The notes below the pieces were generated by a model. The model made no database searches. It had not been told where the DNA came from and was given only the letters and a program-made list of their open reading frames with translations. Shown one piece after another: positions 1-13,200 of a stretch of DNA of 64,000 nt (position 1 is the first letter of the stretch; each line of letters opens with the position of its first letter). Source of the stretch: Maea johnstoni (taxonomy: Eukaryota > Annelida > Polychaeta > Spionida > Magelonidae); contig OZ012693.1 in NCBI GenBank assembly GCA_963942565.1, positions 7,009,536 through 7,073,535 of the forward strand, written 5' to 3'. Made by a program: the position numbers and the translations under genes.

Positions 1-126
1 AGAACATTACCAACAACTTTCCTTCAAATATTTCGTAAAATCTTTCTCAATTTCAAAGTTATTGTCTAAAATTTCATAGATCCAGACGTCAATTTCTGGG
101 GGAACTCTCAAATCTTAATGGGTTAA
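1..126 (+). mobile_element. MITE family B, right end of one copy
   Basis: Ends in aatgggttaa and shares its body (accaacaactttccttcaaat...ttattgtctaaa) with 31035-31170 and more distant copies. The left end falls outside the window. Confidence 0.5.
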
Positions 127-739
127 TAAGTAACTAAGTAGTGAGAACACAGAGCACCGCAATCAACGCAATTCATTTGGCACAAAGCGCTTTAAGTTCA
201 ACACAAATCTGATTGGTTGAGAGAGAGCTGTACAAATAAGAATCTAAATGCAATATACCATATGACCAAATTGTTGCTAAATGTTCCAACAAAACAAAAT
301 ATCTCCAAAAAAAGTGATAAGTACAATAAAACGAGTCCCTTGCCATCCATACTTTTCTTCACACAAACGCATTCTTGTCAAAAATATTTGCATGACTGGG
401 TTCCCATAAGTTAGTCAAATATTAATAAATTGCGGAGTCATCCAAAAGTGCAGATGAAACTTGTTTAATACAATTTCAGGCGTGAATGGGCAATTTTAGT
501 ACATACATACTGAAATAACTACAGGAATAGGAATTATACTATATTGAAAATACACTTTCCTTGGAAGATTTTGACATAGTATCCACATCAAACATTTCGT
601 GGCTGGATATTGTACTCTGCACATTATGTTGTGGATAAACATTTTTTTAAAGTTTACCATATATGTACAATCAAGGTAATTAAAATAGTAATGATAACTC
701 ACCCCTGGCACCGTCTGATTTTCATAATCAAACCCACAA

Positions 740-832
740 CCTGGAAGTACTAACTATTATATGACCCATGACCTTTGACCTGGAAGTACTAATCATTACA
801 TGACCCATGACCTTTGAACTGGAAGTATTTTC
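740..832 (+). repeat. Two to three 43-bp repeats carrying TGACCTTTGACC
   Basis: The unit ctggaagtactaa... atgacccatgacctttga is repeated twice and started a third time. Each contains a DR1-like TGACCTTTGA(C/A)C motif (at about 769 and 808). The flanking DNA at 130-740 and 835-1930 shows no gene or clear repeat apart from a poly-C run. Confidence 0.6.
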
Positions 833-1770
833 TTGTTGGAAGGGCAGGGTTCATTTCAGTAACTCGTATTCTACTTAGAAGGGAAACATTGATGCTGATG
901 CCTGTCTCCATAATCATGCATAACTGTAGCACCTAAAACCGCCAGATTGTTTGATGACAAGAGCAATTTTCAGAAACAATTAAAGGATATCTTAATTAGA
1001 AATTAACTAAAATTAATTTTGCTGGATTCCAAAGATATTTTCATAAGTAGTATAGATCTGGCTCATGTCAAGATTTCTAGGCTTGACTGTGTTTATCCAG
1101 TAACAAAACAGAATAAACTATGAATATACCCTTTTTTAAGAAAGACAGTCAAGGACTTAGAAATCCATTTTGAAAGAACAATTATTTTGAATACTTTCAT
1201 TTCCTTGTGATATTTGGTAGAGGTTCCTATAGATAAGCACATACAAAAGATATTCTTAAATGATTTCAATCAATTCATTATTGACCTTCTTAAGGTCACA
1301 AGTAAAAAATAAAAAAATTCAGAGTTTAAAGTGTCACCAAAAACACTTTCAAAAACAACCAATTGACCAAGCAATGTAATCGTTAGGGCCACACTGCATT
1401 GGCCAATATAACAAAAGCATTGATAACAATAACTGTTTTAAAACTATTGTTTACATCAGACATCATTGGATTCCATTTCTAAAGTTAAATCAGCAGTGAT
1501 GTCTTAGAAATCACTCTTTAGTTGATTGACAAACACAATCAACCTTTTTTTTTTGATTGTTTGGACCACAAAGATTGATCATGGAGTGGTATGAGTAGGT
1601 TTTAATCCTAATGATTTCATTCAGGTACAAAAACGAGATGGTTATTTTTCTCACAATGATAAGATTTTTGTACCAACATATGTGTCAAATGTCACAATTG
1701 TTGTGCATTTGAGAGGCAGACTGAATTTAAACATCCTGTAAAATAGTATTACCCTGTTCTTATGCATTAG

Positions 1771-1794
1771 CCCCCCCCCCCCCCCCCCCCCCCC
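1771..1794 (+). repeat. Poly-C run (24 C)
   Basis: Uninterrupted C run. Similar runs occur at about 22231-22250, 22711-22737 and 49308-49330. Confidence 0.95.
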
Positions 1795-1929
1795 ATAAAA
1801 CCAGACTATTTCAGTGATTGTGAACAGTTTCATAGACCCAGAGAAAAGGGGGTTGTTGGTGTATTCTGATTAAACGTTCTCCTTTAAATATTTCCCCAAC
1901 TATGCTTCCACCCAAAAGATGTCAGTCTG

Positions 1930-2610
1930 GTTTTGATTGCTGTAAGCGTCAATGGTTTAAGTTGGGATGAATCCTACAATGGTAAGATCATTCTTTCTTG
2001 GGTAACTTTGAATAACTTTGCCTGCTCTATCAATCTCCTCCTTTCTGTCTTTCTCCGCCTACAAGAACACTTCATGATATCGGTTATGAAGTTGGGATGA
2101 TCCTTCGCAGTTCAGTTGGTTCTATCTGGGTTATTATTATCATTTTGTTGTCAGTCAGTTTTTCATAGCAGTTAAGAACACCTCATGGTATTAGTTAATA
2201 AGTAAGGATGAATCCATCATAGTTAGGTTGGTTCTGTCTTGAGTAATATGATAATTATGCTGTCAGTCATCACTCCGTTTCATATATCTTAGTCAGGAAG
2301 AACATCTGGTATCAGTACTGGTATAAGTTGGGTGAATCTTGTATTATTAAGATGGTTTTTCTTGAGTAACAAGCATTTTGTACGTTGTTTCAGTTTTCCT
2401 TCTAATTTCTAATATAGTCTTAGTTGATAGGAACACTTCAGAGTATTGGTTATCAAGTTTGGATGAAACCCATATAGTTAGGTTAGTTTAGTCTTGAATA
2501 ATATAATTATTTTTACTTCATACTCTTTTGTTTTTCGTAGCCAAAGCTATGACCTCCTGGTACTCGTTAGGAAGGTGGGCTGAATGCTGTATAGTTAGAT
2601 TCTGTCCTTA
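1930..2610 (+). repeat. Diverged tandem repeats of about 122 bp
   Basis: At least five degenerate units share aagaacacttcatg..tat.ggttat.aagttgggatgaa and tagttaggttggttctgtcttgagtaa. They lie in the 3' flank of the p190RhoGAP gene. Confidence 0.65.
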
Positions 2611-2879
2611 GCTTCTTAGATACTGGTTCTGTCCAATTCTTGATGCTGAATTTTGGTTCTGTCACTAATAATGCCCTTCCTGGCCAGAATACACATCCTT
2701 GCCATGGTTTTAAATTAGATGAATTCAATGTCGGGTCCTGAGCAGATGAAGCTGGCAATTTTCCTAATCGGTTCTCCCTCTGTGGCTTTAATTGGCACAG
2801 AGGTATACCTCTAGCTCATGTTTCATGGTAATATCCTATGTAGTAAGTTAAATCCATTCTTGGTTAAGACCATATTTGG

Positions 2880-3360
2880 CAAAAAGACCATATTTGGCAA
2901 AAAGACCATATCCAGGTTGTGGTTGGTGAGTAGGTCGATTCTTACACTGTCCATTTGGTTGTCTTACTCATTATAGTGATTTTGCTGTGATATTTTTCTT
3001 CTGTGGCCGATAAGACCATATCCAGGTGGTGGTTCATGGGTTGGTAGATTCTTACGCTGTCCATTTGGTTTTCTCAATCATTGTGGTAAATTTGTTGTGA
3101 TATTTGTCTTCCATGGCCAATAAAACCATATTCTGGTTGTAGTTCTCGAGTTGTGTCAAATTTTAAGTCAAGTCTTTTGTCTGGATTACTGGATTCCAGT
3201 AAATTGTTGTGATATTTGTCTTCCTTGGCTAATATGATTATATTCTGGTTTGGTTCTTGAGTTGAATCTGGTTTGTTCTGTCTTAATTTTTCGAGTAATT
3301 TCGTTGCAATATTTGTCTCCCATGGCCGGTAGGACCATATCCTGGTCATGACTCTCACGT
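2880..3360 (+). repeat. Diverged tandem repeats of about 110 bp
   Basis: Four to five units share agaccatatccaggttgtggtt and gttgtgatatttgtcttccatggc. Short open frames here on the minus strand are products of the repeat and match nothing I know. Confidence 0.7.
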
Positions 3361-3504
3361 AACGCGGACTCCTTGGGATGCCCATGACTCTTAGCCAATC
3401 AGACTGCAGTATCTCACAGCAATATGTACACACACTGAAACACTTGCAGTAGTAGTCCTAACACACAACAGACAGACTGCCTCACACGCTGATGTCATCA
3501 TCAA

Positions 3505-3530
3505 AGGTCACCAGAGGTCACCAAAGGTCA
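3505..3530 (+). promoter_or_regulatory. Three AGGTCA half-sites spaced by 4 bp (DR4-like)
   Basis: AGGTCA occurs at 3505, 3515 and 3525, separated by ccag and ccaa. Direct AGGTCA repeats with a 4-bp spacer are the classic binding site of thyroid-hormone-type and LXR-type nuclear receptors. It lies 27-52 bases past the stop codon. Function is inference only. Confidence 0.3.
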
Positions 3531-3556
3531 AAATTCACTGTGGTAAAATTTCTAAC

Positions 3557-3746
3557 TCAGACCTCGTCCTCTCCATAGAAGAAAAAACCGTGTTGATCGA
3601 TTAATGTCTGAACGATCTCCTCTAATAGTTTCGACACCATAGTCATTTTCTCGAACGATTGGAATTCTGGCTGTAGTAACGTCGGCCACCAACAGATGGC
3701 TAGATTTTTACTACTCATTGCATTCACGTCTGCCTCTTTCGTAACC
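3557..3746 (-). CDS. ARHGAP35: p190RhoGAP coding exon 24: RhoGAP domain end and stop
   Basis: Encodes about residues 1668-1730 and the [23 protein letters not shown] matches human [20 protein letters not shown], including the Asn of the GAP active region, and [12 protein letters not shown] matches IQQCPFFFYNRP. The protein stops about 5 residues after FFFY, so it lacks the Pro-rich tail of about 60 residues found in vertebrate p190A. The acceptor is ctattgcag at 3747-3748. Confidence 0.96.
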
Positions 3747-4202
3747 CTGCAATAGAAGCAAAGCACAGGAATCAACAACTAGAACAAAGGAACATGAAAA
3801 ATCAATATTATTTTATCCATTTAACTACTGGGGCCAATAACTGATTAGACTGCAAGAGATGTTTTTGAGTCATAGCTCCCTAGTTGGCTATGAAACACTT
3901 GTTGGCAAGTACACTTTGCGTTAGGGATTGATATCTGCACTCAACAGTGTACCGATAGTACACTGTCAAGTACAGTGCAAAATCCAACAAAAATAAATCT
4001 CTGGGAGGCAGGAGGAAGTATCAATAAGAATATTGTTAAGATAGCGTATCATTAAGGAAAAATCAATATCATATCATGAACTTTTTGAGTGTGCACTGTC
4101 ATTGAGGGAAGGAATTGTGATGAGACTTGCTTGTCTATATGCGTCATGAGATAACGCAGCACTTCAAAAGTGACAGCAGGTAGTTTTTTCATATCATTAT
4201 TA

Positions 4203-4257
<55 letters not shown>

Positions 4258-7200
4258 CACGAGACTTACTTGTCTATATGCGTCATGAGATAACGCAGCA
4301 CTTCAAAATTGACAGCAGGTAGTTTTTTCAGGACTCCTCTAAGCGCGAGTATCCGAGAACTTTTGTCTCTAATACCTGAAGGGAGAAAAGGAACAAAAAC
4401 ATGCAATAAACTTCATTGTTAGATTCAAGGGAATCATATTCAAATAAGCGTATCATGTCAATATTGAGTTATACCTGAATCCATTCATGTCTGGTGCATA
4501 CACATGGTCTAACAAACTTGCAAATATCTTATTGACAAAATATTTTGAGAAACATTTTTCATTAATATATATACATATATACATGTATATTTCTCCATTT
4601 AAGTTCAAAGTTGTCATACCATGTGTGTGTCCCAGGTGCAACTTTGTCAGTCTCTAAGCAAAATATAACAAAAATTCAATCAACATTTGAATAAAAAGAA
4701 TAAGCCTAAGCTAAACAAATCCTAACTCATTCATTCTTGTATATTTATTTACAGAAACAAATGGCGTATTATTTTCCACAGCATGAAATTTCCCAGAAAT
4801 ATTTTTCTTTCATCTTTTTTGTGAAATGTATTGTTATATAGAGGATAGTCAATCAGGGGTATTACTTTTCACAATATGAAATTTCCCCGAACTGTTTTTT
4901 TCTTTCTGAAATGTATTGTTATATGGTCACAGAGGATAGTCAATCAGGGTGGTAAATGAGTTAGAATAGAAAAAACAGAAGCAGTACATAAAATAACAAA
5001 GCATGCTTTTTATATGAATTTCCTAATCCCCATCATTTTCTTGAAGTAGTTGATTTATTGTTTGTATTTAAATCTCTCCCCTATTGCCACATCATGTGAG
5101 TACAGCAGGGTATACTGTATACGGCTTTAATTTGGAGTGCTAAAAATTCCGCTTTACAGCCCTGCTGGAGGGTATTTGTGCTACTTTAAATTTGCGCATT
5201 CAAGCACTCAAACGACATATTTGTTACTATATAGATATTTATTTGAAGGATGTTATTTTGGCGCTATCGCGGGGAGCGTGAAAATAGCAAAAATTAAATG
5301 CCTTTAAAAATACAAGGTATACAGTATATTGGGTTGAAACTATCTGAATGTACGTTGTAAGCAAACAAAGGCATGAAATTCCTCTTTTCTTTACAAATAG
5401 TCCATGTTTTTCAACTTGAATAACCACTGAGAATTAATTAATCAATTATAATTCATCATTCCCAGAGGTATATGTACCCAGAGAGAGAGTGTACAAATTG
5501 AAATATTTTTTGTATTATTTAATACTTAAGAAGATAAGCAGTCAATGAGTTTGAACGGTGCAAATCAAAATATTCTTTTTTTCTAATTGTGGGGCCAAAG
5601 ATATGAATACATATAACATTTGAACCAAATTTCATACACAGCCACCAAATCCAAATGGCCTGTAGCCAACAAGATTCATAGAGAAACTGACACCACAAAC
5701 TGACACCCAAGATTGGATAGACAGAGAATTAAATAACGACAGAAGTGAAATCATCATCCTCTTAGCCAGGTTTTATTAAATACAAACACAACAACCAATC
5801 AAATCGCGGGCCACCAAAAACCAAAAAAAAAAAGAATTGCACACACCCAGGCCACACAGACAAAACTTCATTGCAAGATCACCAAAGTGAAGAGAATCAT
5901 TTCTTGTGACAAATATCCTCATGACATATTTGATTGAATTTTTATGGTCAAAGAACGATGTGTACATCCAGTGGGGTGTTTTGTGGGTTTTGGGTAGGGT
6001 GGGGTGGGGGATCGATAAGGGTACACACGCCACCACACTTATCATACCTTCTGTCTCCTTGGTTGTTTCTGGCAAAGAATGGATGGGGGCAAAAAAATGA
6101 CGATCCAAGGTTAGTGAAAAGCAGCATGTTTTTAAACCTTCTAATGCTAAGGCTACTTTCGTCCTTAGCACAAAGATGCAAAGATTCTTTGAAAACCATC
6201 TAAACCCTGTCATGTTGGTATTCATTGGATAGCCCTCGCTGAGTACTCTCAGATGAATACCCATGTGCCAGGGTTTCAGTCATTTGTCTGGTTTTTTTGC
6301 ATCATTTTGCAATGGCCAAATTATCCACCAGCAGCAAAAGGGTTAAACTTGTAATCTGCATCCATACATTTAACTCCTTTCTGGTATACTAGAAACTGCT
6401 GGACAGGTCTCACTTTTCTTATATGTCTTTCCCTATGAACTGTACTTTATTTAGTATCCAACTGGAGGCCTTCAATACTAACCCTTTCTAGGGGTGCATA
6501 TATTTAAGAAGGAAACGATACGGTATGGCATCGGTACCAATGAAACGGTACGGTATTATAACGGTACTATTAACTGTACTTTACTGCATTATTACCTTTA
6601 GTTACAAAACCTGAATAACATTTTCTAAACTTTAATTTGACATCAAGATTCAAATCTTGTACCCATATGATATGATGTGACATTTGAATGAAAGTACACT
6701 CTCCTTGCAAGTATAGATAGATCTTAATATTTGGCAAGATAAACAAAGGAAACATAAAACATGCATTCTATGTGCCTAAGAGTACAAATGCTGTGCTTAA
6801 ACATAAAACAAAATTACACAGTAACAAATTATTTTTGCAATCTCTCACTAATGGGAAGAAGTGACAAATACATGACAAGAATTTCCTTAGCAGAATTTTT
6901 GCTATAACTTTACATGGCCATATCAAGGCTACCATCAGCATCAAGAACTATAAGTTACCCAGATTATGCCTCTATGTCAAGGCCTTAACCTTTTTTTGCC
7001 TGGAATACAACCCAAAAACTGTTGTCTCGACGCTATACATGCTATTGTAAAATTAGGTAATGAATCATATTCCTGTCAAATACACTTTATTCAGACAGAT
7101 ATCACCAGCACAGCCAAGCATTTTTGAAAATACTGTGAGAGTGATATATTTCCCGATATATAACTTAGTTAGAAGTTATTACCATTCTAGTCAGGCCTAA

Positions 7201-10200
7201 TTGGAGTGGTATAGCACTGAATGGCTAATTAATTAATTAATCAACACTAATCAATTAATAAATCAAAAGCAATGACTAGATGGTTGAGATGCAAGAGACA
7301 TCCTCCAATCAATTATAATTGATTAGTATAATTTCAAGTCAATCCGATCCCCCCAAAATCACAAAAACATAAACGAACAGTGTCAGAGCCAAACACTTTT
7401 GAGGATACCCAATAAAGAGACTGCCTGCTGAGGCCCCTGGTGAGTGAATAAGGTACTAAGCTGAGACCCCTGGTGAGAGAATAAGGTACTAACCTGCAGC
7501 TTCGATGAGCTCCTCGTATAAGTAACTTGGAATCAGTGGTTCGGTGAGGTCACTGAAGAACCCCTTGAGGGCAGTGGCCACAGCATTGACAGGTATATCT
7601 AGCTCATCTATATCGGTTTCAGGGTCTGCAAGAAAAGAATAGATTACGTGAATGTTGAGATATATTTTTCAATTGTTGAGAGAGGCTTTTGTGATGTTGA
7701 TATGTTTTTATCAAATTTGCTATGTTTCTGAATGTGATGGTCACATTATTGTTGATGCTGATAGATGTTTTAGAAATGTTGGCAAGCATTTTCAAACATT
7801 AATACATGTTCCAGGATGTTACAGCATTTTCATTTGTTACTCTACATACTCAACACTGAAAATGAATTTAATCCAACAAACATGCATGTCACATATCATA
7901 CAAGTTATTAGCTTTTACTGGTTATATTTTATCCTAACTTTATCTGAACCGCCTGTATAGTCAATTTCATTAAATATTCCATCACTCATAATAATATACT
8001 GAACGATTCTCATGAACGTTCATTCACATATATTTCAAACTCCACTTTTTCAATTTTTCCCGCTAATTATTCTACAGGAACCCTATATATAACCTTAGAC
8101 TTCAACAAAATTGTCTGCAGAGATGATTGTAACAAATATCCAATGAAATGTAACAATGTACTTTACCTTGTTTTAATTTTTCCACTAATAAGTCTACGTG
8201 TGCCCTGTTTCCGGGGACCCTGTAAATACCCTCCGTCTGCAGCCCCTCCTTCTCGATGTATTTAATACATTTCTCCACGAAGAGCGGAATGAGCCTCTGC
8301 TCGGAGTGGATGTAATCCTCGAGTACGTTGCCGCTCTGCGACGTTGATTGTTGTTTGCTGTCCTTCTTCTTCATCTTCCTCTGTTGTTTCTGTTGCTCTT
8401 TCACCCTCTTCTCCTGGAAGTGAAGGAAAACGTTCAGCATACCTTCTTGGATCTTCATAGGGCTGAGTTTTATAATAATTTTTCTGCATTTTGAATGATT
8501 GAATATCTTTTTTCAAATTATTTTTCCCAATTTCTCTTTTTTTTTCTTTAAATTAAATTCACTGACTATGCTTCGTTAAGACAATACAGTTCTCAGATAG
8601 GGCTGGGTTTTATAACTATTTTTTTAGCATTATGATTGATTGACTATTTTTCTCCAAGGTACAGGTTATCTTGTCAAGGAGATCTTCAGGTATGAATGGA
8701 TTAATGATAGAGGTACATCTATAGGTTAGCTCTACCTCTTCCTTGAGTCTCCGCCGTTCGTCCTCCTTAGCTTTTTTCTCCTCTTTCTTACGCATCTTGT
8801 CTGGATCTTTATCTGATTTTAGCCTCCATTTTCTCCTCCACACACTGCCATCTCCCAGTTCTTCCCCGTCTTCTCCATACTGAAATCATAAAATTATTCC
8901 ATTGTATTTCTTTATATGTATATGTGCAGGGCTCGACGCTAACAGTGAACCGCTGGCCCCAGGAAAGTAAAAATTCTCAAAAACGGCTTCAGACCTGTAA
9001 AAAAACTCAACAGGTCCTACACGGCCAGTAAACTTTTGGGGACATCCTTGTTAACAAGTTTCCCCTCAAGAATGTCCCCAAATGTTTTTGAAATAAATGA
9101 AGATAAAATAAATGTTGTCAGTGGATGTTATGCAAAGTTTTCTCTTGTTATGTTAAAGAAAAATTTGTAGGACCAGTAATAATTTTGCAGGACCACTAGG
9201 TGTTACTGGTCCTGCATGGCCAGTAACATTTTGAATTAGCTTTGAGGCCTGATGTGATATATGAATCTCCAATAGGGGAAAGTACTGGAACTCGATACAA
9301 CAAATATCAAAATCTAACAAGGAAACGTATTGTCTCAATCAAGATATGTAATACTGCTACTGCTCATCGGTATAACACTGAAATATGTAAATACATGTAT
9401 GTTAAATTTTCTATACTACGATATCCATGTGTTTTCCTGTTCTGTTTGTTTATTCATAATACACAATTATTTTGTATTTGTATAGTTATGATTTTGTAAT
9501 CCTATTCACAGTCAATAAACATACAACACAATACATTGACTTACCTGAGTTATTGCATAGCTAACGTTTTGAGGCAAACTGCTAAATTTAACAAAAGAGG
9601 TGACTTTGGAAACAGGCATTAACATTAGAAATATTGTTGAAATATCATATCAATAAGGAATATCACTGCTTCATCCTATACAAATCCCTAGGAATAACTT
9701 ACTCGGGGACTTAGCTGTGTAGGTGTAACTTGCTCATAAATTCCTTCCTCATCTAAAGATGTTGTCATTTTATCTGTAATGAAAGAAAATAGAATATACA
9801 ATTCAGAAATTGTCATAGAAAACTTCTCAGCCTGATTTAGAGCAAAGGCTGAGGTCTTTTTAATCCATTGATTCTCAGTCTAAGCATGCATCATATCTTG
9901 ATAATATCTTTTTTTTAATAATCCATCTTTTAGCAAAATATTTGAAGGAGAGATGGTAGTCAAATGGTTTTAAGGGGAGCTCTCAAGTTGTTCATATCTT
10001 CAACTTTGGATGGTATCCTTCTGTCAAAGACATTCTTAGGAAAATGTCTGAAGAAATATTATTCAGAACTCAACTGTCTTTCAGATATTTTGCTATATAA
10101 TATTCCTTTATTTTATTTTCCAAATCTGTCATAGATTGCACATAATAAAATGTTTCAAGTGCTTCTAACTAAAATCACTACCAATAGATAACCATGCTCA

Positions 10201-13200
10201 AAACAAAGTTGCTTTGCTGCAAATGGAAAAGTGCAGAATGGGAAAAATTGGAATATATCACTTGCCATACTGTAAATAATACAATATAGGTAACACACCC
10301 TCCATTGTCTGTCAGACCACCTGCTACCAATTGAATTATGCTTACCGGTAATTCAAATGTTATTTTCAAAAGTTGGAAGTCCAGACAACACTTGTTAAGA
10401 TGTCCAGTCACAAATGGATTTAGGAGAAAAGCAGAATTTTTTGCGACATGATTAATATTTAATTTCGTGACTTTGACCATATCAAAATGCTACATGACGA
10501 GACTTGGAGTAATAGTTTCTCTCTCAAGGGTACTTGAGATGTAAGCAGATTTTTTGTTCCAAATTATGATATCTCAATTTGTGATTGTAAGAGAATCAAA
10601 ATGCTTCAAGCACTTCCAACATAGAGCAATTGATACTAAGAGTTTCAACTTGAAGTCATTATCATAAAAGTGATTTTCACCTCGAGAAATCAAAAGAGAT
10701 CACAAAAATATTGCGGAAAAAGTAACGGTTACAAAATTCATAATTCAGGAGGAATCACAACAATATGGCGGGAAAAGTAGCGATTACAAAATTCCAAATT
10801 CCAAAGGGATCGCACATATCATGTTAGTCATCGGTGATTGGCTGGTTAGTAGTTCACTTACTTGGCGAAGCTAGGGGATCGTTATCAGAGAATGGGGGAC
10901 TGATGATCAGCCGTTCCTGGCTGCTCGATTTCTTTTTGCCGCGCTTGAACGATCGTCGTTTCTTCTGCTTCTGAGGGTTTTGTAACTCGTCGCCGGTGCC
11001 CTCGCTACCCTCTGAGGGTGAGTTACTCCGCACTTTAAATTGAAACAAAATCGACAAACCGATAAACAAAAAGAAGCTTCTACGCAAGTTAAATAAATCT
11101 CTACAAACATAGCAGCTTCTGTCTTCTTCTCCTCCTTTCAGCAAAGGAAATGCTTAAAGCTGTGCATTCTACTATAAACCCATTCATTTCTTAACTCTCC
11201 TTCTCAAGAGTTGTCTGGACCTACCCTACTTATCGAAATAACTTTGCAATCAAGCAAGATTTCACCGGATTTTTGAAGGAGAGTTGTTGGTTTGGTTCTC
11301 ATCCACATTTCTCCTAGAAACCTCGAAGGTTCTGACTAATGGGCAAAGGTTATATGGACAAAGCCTTAACAATTATTTGTTTCCTGTAACAGATGGAAAA
11401 GATAGGGTAGATAGGTAGATAAAATTATTTTTTTGTATCATCATTTTTTGGACTGGTCATATTTAAAACCATCTGAAACATTAGCAGCATGCAGGGTACA
11501 GGGTTAAAATGTAGGAAGGATCTGTTTGCGAAAAGAGTGGAATACAAATTTTCATAAATAGAAATCTTACTAATTTCAAAGGGTTTAATTTGAACCCCCT
11601 TAAACCCATCCTTGCTTACAAAAGCCTATATTAAAAGCATCATTTGAATAAATTACACTTTTGAAAGAAATTTCAGGAATAAAATGTAAAATGGCAAAAA
11701 ATAAAAGCAGAGTTTCTTTCAGATTCTGATTAACAAGTTCAAGGCTACCAAAGGCAAAAATATGTTAACTTAACCCATTCATACCAGTTGCGACCACAAA
11801 AAGGCCTGACTATTTTATTGATATCTCTATGACAAAAGCATGATTAGGAAAATGTTTAAGGGCGAAATGTTAATAAAAACTCAACCAACAACTCTCCTAT
11901 AAATATTTCATGAATCCAAAAATCATTCTTGATTTATTTTCCTAAGTATTAGAAGTCTAGACAAAACTTCTTAAAGGAACTCAATTCATGGCAAGATTAT
12001 CATTTTTGAATTTTGCAACAACTTCATGATGAATGATGGTTGTTACTGATTTATAAGTATGGGACAACATGTATACATAGAAGATTTGATTTCTTACAAT
12101 ACCAACTAGCTGAAAGAAAGAGTCTTGTTTAAATACAGACATGCTTCAAAGAGGGAGAATTTTGTTGGCTAGGCATGGATCAGGCTAGCAATAGGATAGG
12201 TGCCAAAGAATGATTTTCTAGAATTATTCAGAGCAAGACAAAAATCATGGAAAATCAATCGCTGAAATTCAAGTTAAGATTAACGCATGCTTATTTGCAT
12301 TGATTCCTATTAGAGGTAATATACCAGGATCGACCCAATGGGAAAAAGAGAAGTAATTATCTGGGTAATAAAAGGCTGAATTAATTGGGTCATGTCCACA
12401 AAGTCCAATTGCTGCCACCAACAGAATGTTTATCCTTTCAGCTTAAAACAATTCAAAATATTAGAAAATGTATGCAGTTGAGCGTCATTTTTTATAATTA
12501 TTAAATATGAGCACAAATGAATGTCATTGAATAGCTTTAAGAAATTTTAAATCAAATTCACAATTTAGAATAATCAGGCTGTTAAGTTTTTATAGCTAAA
12601 AAAGAAACACCTGTTGAATTTCTGGCGTTTTATGTTTTAATTTCTGAATATAATTTGCCTTCTTTCATTCAAAAAGAAAACTTTTAAATGAAAAATATTT
12701 ACAAAAAGAGAATGATATATTTTCAATCGCGCATGTTCAATATTTTTCACCCATAACCAGATCATGATAAAATCCAATTTAAGAGATACTTAAGAAATTG
12801 AGGATGTTAACTTCCTGTTGAGGTGGTCAGCAAAGGATTGTGGGATTGGAGCTTGTTGCCAGGCAACACTTACCCTTCTCCAAGTGGTCCACATGTACAT
12901 GTAAGCGGTCAGTATGATGGTGGGGAGGGGTTTCATCAGTGCTTTTATGCTTATGCTTCTTTTTGTGGGGGGTGGGTTTGCGCTGCACCTTAGTGTAGAT
13001 ATTGTCTTTCTTGCGTTCGAGAGAACTAAACTCTGATTCCGAGTCGCTGCCTCCTACAAAAATGACAATTTCCATCCAAATTCTATATGTGTTCTCTATT
13101 CATATTCTAAAATCTACATTTTCCATTTGATTCACTAAAAATTTCTGAGTAAAAAAATTGCCAAAAAAAATTCAATTGGTGAAAACTTATAATTCCAAGT

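Larger units (their letters stand above)
1930..3556 (-). other. 3' UTR and downstream region of the p190RhoGAP gene
   Basis: Sequence right after the stop on the minus strand. I could not place a polyadenylation signal with confidence. The region contains two arrays of diverged tandem repeats (1930-2610 and 2880-3360), described separately, so the UTR end cannot be read from sequence alone. Confidence 0.4.

Noticed and set aside
5776-6264. 162-aa minus-strand open frame
   Set aside because: It runs through a MITE family A copy and has no splice or homology support.
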